64,000 nucleotides of DNA from Glebionis coronaria (Eukaryota > Streptophyta > Magnoliopsida > Asterales > Asteraceae): contig JANFOE010000193.1 in NCBI GenBank assembly GCA_025667525.1, positions 1,736,001 to 1,800,000 of the forward strand, read 5' to 3'. Positions 11,401-23,207 of the stretch are shown here, one piece after another (positions within the stretch are counted from its first letter, which is position 1; each line of letters opens with the position of its first letter). A model generated the notes under the pieces. It saw only the letters and a list, made by a program, of their open reading frames with translations, did not search any database and was not told where the DNA came from. Made by a program: the position numbers and the translations under genes.

Positions 11401-14147
11401 TCCGTGGAATTGATCCCCATTTCTGCACACATAAAATTCTCATGGAGGACGACTTTAAGCCCACAATTCAAAGTCAACGAAGGGTGAATCCTAAAATACA
11501 TGAAGTCATCAAAAAAGAGGTTATCAAACTTCTTGATGCGGGTATGATTTACCCTATTTCGGATTCACCGTGGGTTAGTCCAGTCCATTGTGTGCCTAAG
11601 AAAGGCGGAATCACCGTTGTGCCCAATGCAAACAACGAGTTAATTCCTACCCGTCTCGTTACTGGGTGGAGAGTTTGTATAGACTACCGCAAACTCAATG
11701 ATGCCACGAGAAAGGATCATTTCCCTCTACCTTTTATGGACCAAATGCTTGAACGTCTAGCTGGTAATGAATATTACTGCTTTCTGGATGGCTTCTCGGG
11801 TTATTTTCAAATACCCATCGATCCTCAAGATCAAGAGAAGACAACATTCACTTGTCCCTATGGCACATTTGCTTATAAACGTATGCCTTTTGGCTTATGC
11901 AATGCCCCCGGGACTTTCCAAAGGTGTATGTTGGCTATCTTCCATGACATGGTTGAGCAAACCATGGAAGTCTTCATGGATGATTTCTCGGTCTTCGGGG
12001 ATTCCTTCTCTGCTTGCCTTGCCAATTTGGAACGTATGCTTAAGCGGTGCGAAGACACTCGCCTTGTTCTGAATTGGGAAAAGTGCCATTTTATGGTCAA
12101 AGAAGGCATTGTGCTAGGACACAAAATCTCTAAAGCCGGTCTTGAAGTTGACCGTGCTAAAGTAGATGTCATAGCCAAATTACCTCCACCTTCAACCGTG
12201 AAGGGTGTGAGAAGCTTTCTGGGTCATGCGGGCTTCTATCGTAGATTCATTCAAGATTTCTCTAAAATCGCTCGCCCGATGACCCACCTCTTGGAAAAAG
12301 ATACTCCTTTTATCTTTTCTAAAGAGTGTCTCGAAGCCTTCAATCTTCTTAAGGACAAGCTAACTAAGGCACCGGTCTTGGTTACCCCTAATTGGGAGCT
12401 GCCTTTTGAATTGATGTGCGATGCTAGCGACTTTGCTATTGGTGCGGTTTTGGGCCAACGTGTGAATAAACACTTCCAACCAATCCACTACGCTAGCAAA
12501 ACAATGACGGGGGCTCAATTGCATTATACGACAACCGAAAAAGAGCTTTTAGCTGTTGTCTATGCTTTTGAGAAATTTCGCCCCTATCTTGTTTTATCCA
12601 CCACCATCGTATACACGGACCATTCCGCGTTGAAGTACTTGATGACAAAGAACGATTCTAAGCCAAGACTTCTTCGCTGGGTTTTACTCCTTCAAGAATT
12701 CAACATTGAAATTCGTGACAAGAAGGGAGCCGAAAACCTGGCCGCGGATCATTTGAGTCGACTTGAGGATCCATATCAGGGGGATCATCCGAACAAAGAG
12801 ATCAATGACTCTTTCCCCCTGGAGACTCTAATGTCTATAAATCTCAATCTTGATGGCACCCCGTGGTTTGCAGACATTGCAAACTACCTAGCGGGTGGTA
12901 TTCTCATACAAGGGTTAACATCCCAACAAAAGAAAAAGTTCTTGAACGATGTTAAGACTTACTTTTGGGATGACCCTTATCTATTCAAACAGTGTGCTGA
13001 TCTGATTATTCGTCGATGTGTTGACGGACCGGCAGCTTTTGACATCCTCCAAGCTTGCCACAAAGGACCCACCGGTGGTCACTTTGGTCCCAACTACACC
13101 GCTAAGAAAGTGTTTGATTCCGGATTCTACTGGCCCACCATTTATCGTGACGCTCACGAAATGGTTAAGCATTGTGATGCTTGCCAACGTCAAGGCAAGA
13201 TCACACATAAGGATGAGATGCCTCAAAATTTCATACAGGAATGTGAAATCTTTGATGTATGGGGCATCGACTTTATGGGGCCATTTCCATCCTCCAAAGG
13301 GAACAAGTACATCCTCGTCGCCGTCGACTACGTCTCTAAATGGGTTGAAGCTAAGGCTCTTCCTACGAATGATGCGAGGGTGGTTGTGAACTTTTTGAAG
13401 CAGCTTTTCGCTCGATTTGGTGTTCCTCGTGCTATCATCAGTGACCGCGGGACTCATTTTTGCAACGATCAATTTGCACGAGTCATGGCAAAGTATGGTG
13501 TCAATCACCGTCTTTCCACCGCCTATCATCCCCAAACCAATGGGCAAGCCGAAATTTCCAATCGTGGCTTGAAGAGAATTTTGGAGCGTACTGTGGGAGA
13601 GCATCGTGCCGCGTGGGCCGATAAGTTAGATGATGCTCTGTGGGCTTTCCGTACTGCCTACAAGACCCCGATCGGTTGTACACCCTATCGTCTTGTGTAC
13701 GGGAAAGCCTGCCACCTACCCATCGAGCTGGAACATAAGGCGCACTGGGCCTTGAAGTGGGCTAACTTCGACATCATCAAAGCCGGTGATCATCGCAAGG
13801 TTCAACTCAACGAGCTAAATGAACTAAGGAATGAAGCTTATGAGAACTCGCTGATCTACAAGGAGAAGACGAAGCTGATCCACGATGCTAAAATCAAGAA
13901 CTGAGAGTTCCACGTTGGTGATCAAGTTCTACTCTTTAACTCTCGGTTGAAGATCTTCTCTGGCAAGTTGAAGAGCCGCTGGTCTGGTCCATTCACCGTC
14001 GCCAAAGTCTTTCCGTATGGGACCATTGAGCTTTCTCAGCCGAATGGGCCCAATTTCAAGGTGAATGGCCAGCGTTTGAAGCTGTACTTTGGTGAGGACA
14101 TCTCTCAGGAGATGCTTCCATCCCTCACCACGTTCCCCATGAACTAA
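8493..14147 (+). pseudogene. Gag-Pol polyprotein of B, one in-frame stop
   Basis: The Athila-type Ty3/gypsy polyprotein that makes, reverse-transcribes and integrates the element. I place the start at 8493 (MRTRS), just after a conserved splice-acceptor-like CAG, although the frame is open from 8466. Residues below count from 8466. A poly-Asn tract lies near 45-55 and the Gag core ([14 protein letters not shown]) near 145-160. A zinc knuckle CX2CX3HX4C is near 321. The protease motif DLGAS is near 699, the RT catalytic FMDD near 1170 and the RNase H CDASD near 1318. The integrase zinc finger (CQRQG) is near 1570. The integrase triad is D of GIDFMG near 1602, D of SDRG near 1659 and E of GQAE near 1694. 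A TGA at 13902-13904 stops translation after 1,812 codons. The same frame then stays open to 14147 and encodes the integrase C-terminal SGPF module. A CGA-to-TGA change at a CpG is the simplest explanation. Confidence 0.93.
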
Positions 14148-14187
14148 AATTGGGTCGAGTCGGGCTCATGACTCGGTGAACAAAAAC

Positions 14188-14213
14188 AAGCGCTTCTCGG
14201 GAGGCAACCCATG
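14188..14213 (+). promoter_or_regulatory. Conserved block just after pol
   Basis: AAGCGCTTCTCGGGAGGCAA followed by CCCATG. D has the same block, with only a few changes, at 43329-43354 (minus strand), just after its gag stop. It is among the best-conserved non-coding sequence between B and D and lies just past the coding end in both. Role unknown; possibly an RNA signal. Confidence 0.5.
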
Positions 14214-14238
14214 TTCTATCCCTTACTGCTTTCATAAT

Positions 14239-14540
14239 AAGTGTAGGGGGAGCCCCGCATATGTTTGTTGTCTTGTTTCTTGTGCTGTGCAGGGATTTAA
14301 GCTTCAGAGAGCATCTTGATGACTTTTGACGACCCGTGATACCGTGTTTCCATCTCCCCGGTTCTATCCTAAACTCTTGTGATTCAATATTTCATATTCT
14401 ATATGTTCACATTGAATTCACTTTAGTTGTCCTTTCCTTAGCAAGAATTAAACAAAGTGCACAATGTCCTAAGTGTAGGGGAGTTTCCTCCCACATGCTT
14501 AAACATTGAGGACAATGTTTATCTCAAGTGTAGGGGGGAC
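14239..14540 (+). repeat. Three internal polypurine-tract-like copies
   Basis: AAGTGTAGGGGG at 14239, AAGTGTAGGGGA at 14471 and AAGTGTAGGGGGGAC at 14526 copy the true tract at 16170. They could act as secondary plus-strand primers. D keeps a matching copy at 42998-43009 and weaker ones near 43055 and 43295. Confidence 0.6.
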
Positions 14541-16169
14541 TTCTATCGAAGTAAGTGGTCTTTTCCATGAATTTGCCCTCATTTTAACCGGAAAATTTGA
14601 TTTTTCGACATTTTTCAAAATTTTTAATCTATTTTGGCCTAGTTGTATAGTTGCATTTTCCTTCATTATGTTTATTTTCTTTCCTTACTAGAATAGTTTT
14701 TCAATAAAGTGGTTTTAGATTTTTCCTAGTCGTGAACATTTTGACTCAACCCGAGTTTACTTGCCTAAGTTTACTCTAGCTAGTATCCTTAACATGTTTA
14801 AGTCAAGTTTTGCTAGGCTTTTATATAGGGAGCTATAAAACGCGAAAGTCTTAACTCTCACGGGTTAAGAACAAGAACTTTTCGCAAGTTCCTATAATTG
14901 ATCCTAGAGAGTCGTTTATCAAGGGAACTTTAAAATGCGATTTCTAAACTTGAAAAAGTCTGAGAATTTGCAAGATCCTATAGGCGACTCGAAAACCCAA
15001 AACTTTGATTTAATAGGCTAAGCATCCACGAGTCTCATTACTTGAGATTTTAAACTGTGGAGAACGAGAGATGATAGAGTCAATTATAAGTTCGGTACTC
15101 TTTCGTGGATTTATGTGAGTTAATTATGAGCCTATTCTCCCTCCGCTTGCTTAATAATTTATCTGCTAATAAGTAAGGTTGTACGATTTAAAAAGTTACT
15201 TAGCTTCTAGCCCCAGATCGTTTAAAAGTTGCTCGGTAATGACGAGAGTTCATAGCCAAGGCATAACTTATGAAGCGGGGCGCGAAGATTGGCGAGTCCG
15301 AAAAGGCCCTAACAAGGCATGAGGGCTACATTTTGTTGCTAAAGATCCAAAAGTGATGTGAAGAATCATTTATCAAAAATCAATATGAAGGATCGAGACA
15401 CACGACGAAAAGCAAAAACTCCCCAAAAGTCATGGAGAAATCTATCCGAAAAGACCCTAACAAGGTATGAGGATAAATAGATCCAAGTCCTAAAAGGAGG
15501 CGGATCGTTGTATATCAAAGTCCAAAAATAAAGATTGGAGAAAAATGAAGAAGTCGTGGTCCAAAGATGAAGAATCTCTCAAAAACTTCAAGTGAAGAAA
15601 TTCCTATTATGAAGAGAAGACCATAATTTCAAGAACGTCTCTCGAAGATTCGAAGTATGAAGTCGCTGCCAAATATCGGCCCGAGAAAGGTCTCAAATCG
15701 CGAACCAAGTTATGCCAAGATATGAACTTTCTGATATCCCGAGAAGCAGTTTTAAAAGATTTGGTCCTTTAGCTAACTATTGATTAAATCATTCACCTTA
15801 TTTTCGGACTAAATAACTATCGAAATAAGTCAAACAATGCATCCTTGTGATCATTCAAGACAAAAATAAAATACAAGAGATACACCTAGGAATAAGGGAG
15901 TCTAAGTGAATAATTGGCCCACATGAGTTCGTGATAGTTTGCTAACTTATAATAACAATGATCTCGTTTTTAAGCTTGGTATGGGGAACGTGAACCTTGA
16001 GGATGATAAACGTTCATGGCCGCCAAAACCCAATGTAGGTTTTTAATTTCTTTACTTATTTCTATCTTTTCATCTTCAGTATTTAATAAAGGCCATAGTA
16101 GGTTATTTATGATGGGAAATGTAAACCGTGCTTAAAATTAATGCATTGCATGAGGGCATTGCAATGGTC

Positions 16170-16183
16170 AAGTGTAGGGGATT
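16170..16183 (+). other. Polypurine tract of B
   Basis: AAGTGTAGGGGATT lies directly before the 3' LTR at 16184. D (41367-41380) and C (34185-34198) have the same sequence in the same position, on the minus strand. Confidence 0.88.
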
Positions 16184-16605
16184 TAATAAGTGTGAAAACA
16201 CTTATCCTTTTACCACTTATTTCCAATAATAACAAGACCAAAACGTGTGATTTAATGTCGTAAAAGTCGGAATTATGTGTGGTTTGTGTTTTTATAGTGT
16301 TTTAGGACCAAAATATGAAAAAGGAAGAAAACACGGGCTTTCACGGGCTTTTATCGAAGAAAAACGGGAAAGACGAAGTCAAAAGATCAAGAGTGCTTAA
16401 AGAAACGGATGTCCAAGACCTATTCTGGAGATTTATCGAAGAACAAGTCTAAAGACGGAAGTTTAATGAAGTCGAGGAACTTAAGTCTAATAGAAGAAGA
16501 AAATTAAAAGACAAGTCCAAATCCCGAGACTACAAAGACGAAGAATTAAAGTCGAGTCGAGAAGAAAAAGAAAGAAGAAAGCACCACACATGCCTCCCAC
16601 TTCCC

Positions 16606-16613
16606 TATAAATA
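16606..16613 (+). promoter_or_regulatory. TATA box of B 3' LTR
   Basis: TATAAATA, the copy of the box at 7052-7059. If active it would drive outward transcription into the adjacent X LTR. Confidence 0.6.
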
Positions 16614-17188
16614 CCCTCCTAATCACATTAGGAGGGGGTTAGCTAGTTTTTATTTCTTTAGTTTTCTTTCTAGTTTTTAGAGAGAGAAAGTCTTAAACTT
16701 TCTCTCACTAGTTCATCTTTTTTTTCTTTTAATCTTTCAAGATTAAACATTTTTTTTGTATTGCTTATTTCATTAATCAAAGTTCTAGTTTAAGCTTTTG
16801 ATCCTTATTCTCATTCTTCATTTCTTGATTTATTTACTTTTGATCCGAATATCATACTTCATTCGTATGATTTTATGATTTCGTGGTTAAAGGGTTGATC
16901 TTTTAGTTTTACACACAAGCTCTTTCGTCTAAACCATAAGTTCGTAATGCTTATTGGCTTATTCGAATCTTAGCTTATTGATTTTCGGATTTCTTCAAGG
17001 TTTTTAATGGTTTAAAGTTCGTTTCATAAAGTTTTTGATTTTAAGTTTTGATAAGTCATCGAATCTGAGCTTTTTGGGATCGTTTAAGATTCGTTAGAGT
17101 AGCTTATTGCAACTGCTTATTAAGTTTCACTCTTCCACAAATTTCGGAATCAGCTCCCTTCCATCGCAATCCTAGGGTTTTGACACAT

Positions 17189-17546
17189 ATTCCGACAGCT
17201 TGCTCAACATTCCGATAGGTTTTGGTTTTTGATCGCAATAACCCATTAGGGTTTTACTTTGCGATCAGTTGGTTAACCCCCTTATTCCGATCTGGGTTGC
17301 GATCGCACATTGCAATCGCGTATTCCGACGGGTCTTAAGGACTTGGTTAAGACGAAGTGCTGCCCATTTTTCGATAACATCATTCCGATAGATATACATT
17401 GCGACAGTAGCATTTTACATCATTCCGATTTGGATCATTGCGATAGTGGCTTTCCGATAGATGGTCATTGCGATAGAATTGATCTTGACTATTCCGATGG
17501 TTAATGTTAGTTATATTCCGATGGTTGCTGTTTGGTGTATTCCGAT
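17189..17546 (+). repeat. ATTCCGA motif array in B 3' LTR
   Basis: Duplicate of the array at 7635-7993, with one visible change in the GCGATCGC stretch. Confidence 0.75.
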
Positions 17547-17828
17547 GAACATGAATTGTTTTCTTACAATTGATTAAGTTTTTAAGTTTTTAAAGCTTTA
17601 AGTTTTAAGAATTTTCATCAATTAACTTTAAGTTTAATTTTGTCAAAGCTTTAATTTACTCAACGACACTTTAATTATTTGCTAGTAGTTTAAAACAAAC
17701 AAACCAAACCATTCTCTTGATTCACCAAAAGACAATTGAGTCGCACTTAAGACCGGTTTTCAATTCGAAAAGATTCGGAACTACTACGATAATATTTTAT
17801 ACCTAGCCAAAAGCGAAGTATTAATTAC

Positions 17829-20800
17829 CTTCAAGTACCTGAGATAAAACATGTTAAAAGAAAAGGTCAGTGATAACGCCGAGTGAATTCATAGAGTTTA
17901 ATAAATTCCATCAATATAATATCAGTATAAAATTATTACTGAAAATCATTTTATACAAATCATTTTAATAGGCCATAAATTAGCCAAAGTCGTTTTATAC
18001 AAATCCTTATCGAAAATCATAATATAGGCATTTGCCTTAAAAATCATTATACGAATCATTGTCATTAAAAACACCATACAATACATTTTGCAACGTTGTA
18101 TAGATCAAATAAAAACCGTTATATGAATATGGTTATATAAAACCAAAACACGAACATAATATCAATAGTATGACCCTGTATTGCTAGTCAGGCAATACAT
18201 CGTAATTCGAAGCGTCTAATATTATTTTGTAAACTTGGATTATTATAAGCCGCATGACATTGTTACCTTACTAAACCAAAACGGGTAGCTAACCCGATAC
18301 CAATTTTGCCCATCTAAAGTAGCGTGTCGTCACAAAGGTCACGCTATGGAAATCTTCTCATACATAAATTCGCTTACCAATCAATGTGGCACGACGGGGA
18401 TCAACCGTCAAGGCGCGAACTGGGGTGATCGTCCCCAAATAGTACTATTAAATGCATAAGCGTCTACCAACTCCCGGTAGTTCAAAATTCATGCTAATGG
18501 GACTTTTAGTGACATAACCTAACTTTAATAATCCATTTTATTTCATCTATCGGGTCCATTAATCATTTATCAGGTCATACAATCGGGTCATTCAATCATT
18601 CGGGTCCAAAATCAATAAACAAACAATCGGGACAAATGGTGTCCTAGTTTTATAAAAACTAACATGTTATCTCCCTCGCGGGTTTATAAAACATTTATAA
18701 AAACATTTAAAAGAGTGCGAGGCTATGAACTCACGTTGATGTGGGAAGGCGGGTTATTGGCGATTCGGACGTACGGTACGTGCTTCAATCACGGAAACCT
18801 ATATGAATAAAAATCGGTCTGAGACTCATGTCCAATGACTTTATAAAAATATCAATTATGTATACATATGATGATTATATATATATGATGATCAAGTGGG
18901 TTTACATATATTCTCATTTACTCATTTTTGTGTTATGTGTCGATAACTTTTATACTAGTTTTCTCGTTTTACCTATTTACGTGTTTTAGGTCCAATAGGC
19001 CTATTATAAGTACTTTAACTTGTTTTAATCCCTTTTATACCTATATTATCAGTATGTATACTTTCCATGTTGGGCCCAAATGGGTTAAGCCCAATAAGTT
19101 CTTTTTACAAGTTTTCATCTTGTTTAGTCCAAGTATTAGTCCAATATGTTTACTTAGCTCGTTAATGTCCATATTTCTTATAGTTCGTGTTTTATCGGTT
19201 TTTACTTGTTATACATGTCTATATATCAGTATATAACTTTTATAAACTTTACATTAGACGGGTCCAACCATCTAAGTTTTATTTAACAAAAACGTTAATT
19301 TTACGGCGATAGCCGAAAAAGTCGTAAAAATCAAGTTTATAGTTTTATAACTTATAAGTATTATTTCACTACCATTTATATAAGTTATTCATTCATTTAC
19401 CCTTTTACATATTTATATAAATAAGTTTTATAAGTTAGTGGGTTTTAATTTATATTTTATACTATTCAAATTTTGAGTGCTTATATAATACTCCCTCCGT
19501 CCCAAAATTATTGTCCACCGACAAAAAACACACAGTTTAAGAAAAGTACCACCTTTTCAGCTTTCTCTCTCTTACTTTTTGCAGAAAGACAGTTTTACCC
19601 TTAAACAATTAATTTAAAACCTTGTTAAAGTTTGTAATTATGATTTCAATTAAGGGTAACGTAGTAATCTCGATCTAAAATTCCTACCTATTTTTAGAAA
19701 TTTTAGAAGTGGACAATTAAATTGGGACAAACCGAAAAGGAAAGGTGGACTATAATTTTGGGACGGAGGGAGTAGTATTATTCTTTAATTTCCAAAAATC
19801 TGATTTTTATCTTTACTTTCACCAAAACTGCCATATCTTGAGTTCTATATGGAGATAGAAGCTCAAATTTTTATCACATAAACTACATGATATGTGCTAC
19901 ATTTAACTCTTCTATAGCTACTGTTGAATCATCTTTTAAATATTTTCTAAAAATCGTCCAAAACAGTAACCTTAGATTTATACCCTAAACTTGTTTTGAT
20001 CATATCTCACTCATTACTTTGATTCCATTGTATGGCCAACTCTCACATGTGTACAAGACATATAGCTTACTGTAAATGGATTCTACTTCATCATTTTATC
20101 AGTTTACCATATGGTTCTTTACTGTTTTATACAGCCATCAAATTTAACCAAGATTTTAACCTTGTTTCATATGGTTTTTCACCTTTTTAATCATGTTTAT
20201 CAACAACAAATCCCCACATAACATTTTTATCATCATATAATCCTCATATACATATACAATAGGAAATAAAATACATGTTTACATAATCAAAATAACAAGA
20301 AGATGAGGAGGACAATCTTTATACCACCAAGTTGATGTAGGTTATGATTTGGACATGGTTTTTGATAGAGAAACTTGTGATGAACCATGACCATCTTCAA
20401 GACCACCATTCTTCATAGACACCTTGTGGAAAATCAGCCCTAACACTTCATGGAAACTCCTCCTTGGATGTTATAACTTGCACCAATCAATAGGGCTTCA
20501 AAAGGGCATCAACATGTATATGAATAACATGAGATTTGTGGTTGATTTTGATCAAATGAGGGTGTTTAAGGGGAGGATAGGGACGACACTTTTGAGAGAG
20601 TAGAGAGAGTTTGTGTGTGGTATTCCATGTATGGAAAGATGGAAATGAGAGTTGCTAGTGGTTTTGGTTGGTTTTGTTGTAAGGTAGCTTACATTGTAAG
20701 CTTACAAGTTACATGTGTTGTAACTAGTTAAGCATAAGATGACACCTCATGGTGTTAGTAGTTATTTAGGCCGGTTTTGATGGGGGTGGGACAAGTGTCC

Positions 20801-21320
20801 CACTTGTCTCATCCCCATTTATTTACGGGTACTCTTCGATTCTAGTTTCCTCGATTTGCGTGCCCTCGGGTCGTTTTACGAAAAACGTTTTTATAAATTA
20901 TGAATCAACGTCATAAAACGAATCCAATAAAAATTGTTTCATCAAAAACGGAGTTCGAAAACGTAAATACGTAATCCTAAGGTTTCCGGTTTAGTCGTAA
21001 AGGATGTTAAAATAAAATCGTAAGTCCTAATCTCTTCTCGTAAATTTGTGAGTTTGTGAACCAACACAAATTTAAAACTCCAAAATAATATTCATGGATA
21101 AATTTATTTTCTAAAATGTCGGACTGTCACCAAGGACGGTGTATGTAAACGTAGGCACGTAACGTTGAATCCTCCGGTTTAAACGTAGTCGACGCTACTT
21201 CAAGACGTAAATCCAAATTTCTTCCCAAAAATATGTGAGTTCATATTGTAACATTAAAATAAAATTTTTAAATAATATTTGAGGATAAAATATCAATCGT
21301 AAATTAACGGATTGTCACAG
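17829..21320 (-). repeat. 3' LTR of X, second piece
   Basis: Continues the LTR begun at 6379 and matches about 30752-33952. It ends with the minus-strand LTR start TGTGACAATCCG at 21320. Without the MITE, the two pieces add up to about 3,459 bp, against 3,452 bp for the other LTR. The neighbouring 21321-21340 (minus strand CTGTTTAGGGGTAAATGC) is the probable polypurine tract. Confidence 0.9.
19491..19772. mobile_element. Stowaway-type MITE
   Basis: 282 bp, starting CTCCCTCCGTCCC and ending GGGACGGAGGGAG, with terminal inverted repeats of about 21 bp and TA target duplication at 19489-19490 and 19773-19774. It is non-coding. These termini are the hallmark of Stowaway elements mobilised by Tc1/mariner-like transposases. 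It is absent from the matching sites near 23410 and 32408, so it came in after X inserted and after the tandem duplication. Confidence 0.95.
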
Positions 21321-21340
21321 CATTTACCCCTAAACAGGAT
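21321..21340 (-). other. Probable polypurine tract of X
   Basis: On the minus strand CTGTTTAGGGGTAAATGC lies directly before the LTR start. A copy follows the duplicated LTR part at 24957-24976. Confidence 0.6.
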
Positions 21341-21649
21341 CTTTGTCCTCAAAGATCATCTTACTACTCGCTTCTTATAGAGTTTAAGCCATGTGGGTAT
21401 TTCCTCCACATTCGGTCTTTTCTCACAAGTGTAATTCATTACAATACGCGAGTTTCATTAAGCATAACTACGGGAATAAGATCAGGCTTAATGTTGACTT
21501 ACTTTCTCTATCCATGATGTTCAAGGGTTTTTGATGAATGCAACTTTTCGCCGATCTAAGCTCTACTAAGAATAATCAGATTCTCACTTGATAGATATTC
21601 CATCAAGTTCGATATACGAAACATAATTCACGCAGTCTTTGAAGTCCTA

Positions 21650-22480
21650 GGGTAGATCCAGCTTATATGCCTTTCAAACCAATCTTTCACATCATCTCAA
21701 TGGTCCCAAACAACGGGGACTTATATCCCATGATTTGTCAGATCATGAATTCATTTTACCAAGGCTAAAATTTTTGGCATAACTTTGCTACCCATTTGGC
21801 ACTTCAAGATCTACATTTCATATTCACATAACTTCCTGCCCACTATCGGCAGTTAATAATCAAATCCTAATTTCAACAATCATTTCAAATCTCGCGGGTC
21901 GGGTATTTTGCAAGGTTAGGTTCGCCATCATAGGAAACCTTAAACCTAAAAGTCATGTCCAACTCACAATGGGTGTATGTCGGATGTCTTCCTCTCAACT
22001 CTTGTTTACAGATGCTCTAATATTTAGATCCTAACAAGATTCGATTTCAATCATAACACGATGATTATCAATGATAATCCTTCCAAAGGAAAACGATTAT
22101 ACGGTTCATTACCAAAGGTCAATCATTCAAACACCAAACAACACTTATATTACCTTGTATCGCTACTTTACCTCGTCCCTTCGATTTGGGGTGGTACATA
22201 GTACTCTCATCAAGGTTCGTTCTCAATGATTTCTGAGCAAATCTCTAGAAATTCTATGCGAAGCGAGGATCTTGATATAGATGATCGATACATGCATGCT
22301 ATGTTTACATAACTCTTTTGCATTTATCATTAACGAGAATGATATTAGCAGATTTGGTCAGTCTGTCGACGATGACCCAAATCGAATCAAATTCGGATGA
22401 TGACCTTTGCAATAGCTAGACGTTTACTAATGTATGAGGCGATGTCTGCCTTCATAATTTCCATCAGTACAACTTCTTCA
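21650..22480 (-). pseudogene. Integrase remnant of X, copy 1
   Basis: Degenerate Ty3/gypsy (chromovirus-type) integrase, recognisable only in pieces. On the minus strand, 22395-22461 gives MKADIASYISK, the end of the integrase zinc-binding region. About 22320-22390 gives IWVIVDRLTKSAN, the start of the catalytic core around its first Asp, and about 22195-22230 gives a degraded STAYHP-like segment. About 21690-21735 gives SPRCLGPFEM, the C-terminal GPF module. There are several stops and frameshifts, and a deletion between the first two pieces. It cannot encode an enzyme. Confidence 0.75.
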
Positions 22481-23207
22481 GACAAAGATACTTTTAGTCA
22501 TTAATGACATAAATAGAATACTTATACTTACAAATTCCAACATAACTATATCTTACAATCTCCATATTTAGGCAACCACAAGTGGCCTTTAAAACATTTA
22601 ACGCTATTGGCTTCTTAATTTTAATGGTTCACATTAGCCGAGAACCCCTTTTATTATCTATATTATCCTTTTTACGAACATTGTTTACTTTTATATCGTT
22701 CGACAATTTATTTTGCACCTTCATTATTAAGGAACACGTTCTAATGGATTCTTTATCCTTCTTATAAACATCGGCTATATTTTAAATTATTCGGCAATTT
22801 TCACATTCATTATTAAGAAATACATTCTAATTGGTTCTTTATCTTTTATACATAATGCGTCGGCATCTATATTCACTTCTCATGATGATATAATTATCAT
22901 GTCCACAATTCACTCAGATATTCTTTCTATATTATGTGTCAGTAATTACGTTCACCTTTCTAGATGGAATAATTCTCATTACCGTATTTATTCAAAATTC
23001 TTTCTTCATATCTTCTATGTTTTAGTTTCATCTCAACTATTATTTTATTTTTTTATCAGCTTTTCTCAATCTGGCGTTTAAAGCGTCGATAATTATTATA
23101 ATTAATTAAATAATAATTATTAAATTTTCATGAAACGTAAACGTTAAAAGTTTAAATTTCTTAGTTCGACCAATTATATAAAATTTTCAAAATAAATTTG
23201 AATTTAA

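Larger units (their letters stand above)
14148..16169 (+). other. Non-coding 3' region of B
   Basis: About 2 kb between pol and the polypurine tract. I find no convincing ORF and no env-like protein. It starts with a block conserved in D (14188-14213) and contains three extra polypurine-tract-like copies of AAGTGTAGGGG (14239-14250, 14471-14482, 14526-14540). The remainder is homologous to 41381-43397 of D and 34199-35620 of C, in inverse orientation. Confidence 0.8.
6630..17823 (+). mobile_element. Element B: near-complete Athila-type Ty3/gypsy retrotransposon
   Basis: 11.2 kb, flanked by TSD ATTAC (6625-6629, 17824-17828). Order: 5' LTR 6630-8270, PBS 8273-8290, leader with a probable intron, gag-pol 8493-14147, about 2 kb of non-coding 3' region, polypurine tract 16170-16183, 3' LTR 16184-17823. 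I counted four substitutions and one 1-bp T-run difference between the LTRs. At 1.3e-8 substitutions per site per year (a commonly used grass rate) that would be roughly 0.1 million years, so this is the youngest insertion here. No env-like ORF is seen. It is the only element here with a nearly intact pol and is the likely donor type for D and C. Confidence 0.95.
16184..17823 (+). repeat. 3' LTR of B
   Basis: 1,640 bp, nearly identical to 6630-8270. The differences I saw are two near 16265-16277, one near 16566, one near 17313 (GCAATCGC against GCGATCGC), and one fewer T in a T-run near 16750. TATA box at 16606-16613, motif array at 17189-17546. It is followed by the right TSD ATTAC at 17824-17828. 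Confidence 0.95.
19287..23207 (-). repeat. Tandem duplication in X, copy 1
   Basis: Spans 2.0 kb of LTR plus 1.9 kb of adjoining internal sequence. Without the MITE it is 3,637 bp, the same length as copy 2 (23208-26844). The copies differ at only scattered bases. The junction at 23202-23207 sits on ATTTAA, also present at 19281-19286 (LTR) and 26839-26844 (internal), so a 6-bp microhomology was used. Confidence 0.9.

Noticed and set aside
12981..13604. 207-codon open frame on the minus strand inside B pol
   Set aside because: It is opposite the integrase frame, which has all catalytic motifs; the minus-strand translation has no recognisable domain. Other minus-strand frames across 8643-12178 were rejected for the same reason.
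14506..14691. Short env-like ORF with hydrophobic end in B's 3' region
   Set aside because: 61 codons only, overlaps a polypurine-like copy, and has no equivalent in the same frame in D; too weak for an env call.
18928..19236. Hydrophobic 102-codon frame in X LTR, repeated at 31819-32157
   Set aside because: Lies wholly inside an LTR; the length changes between the two LTRs and no domain is seen.
22582..23081. Two hydrophobic small proteins, repeated at 26219-26718
   Set aside because: They are AT-rich chance frames in decayed X sequence; the real coding strand there is minus. Their repetition is due to the tandem duplication.
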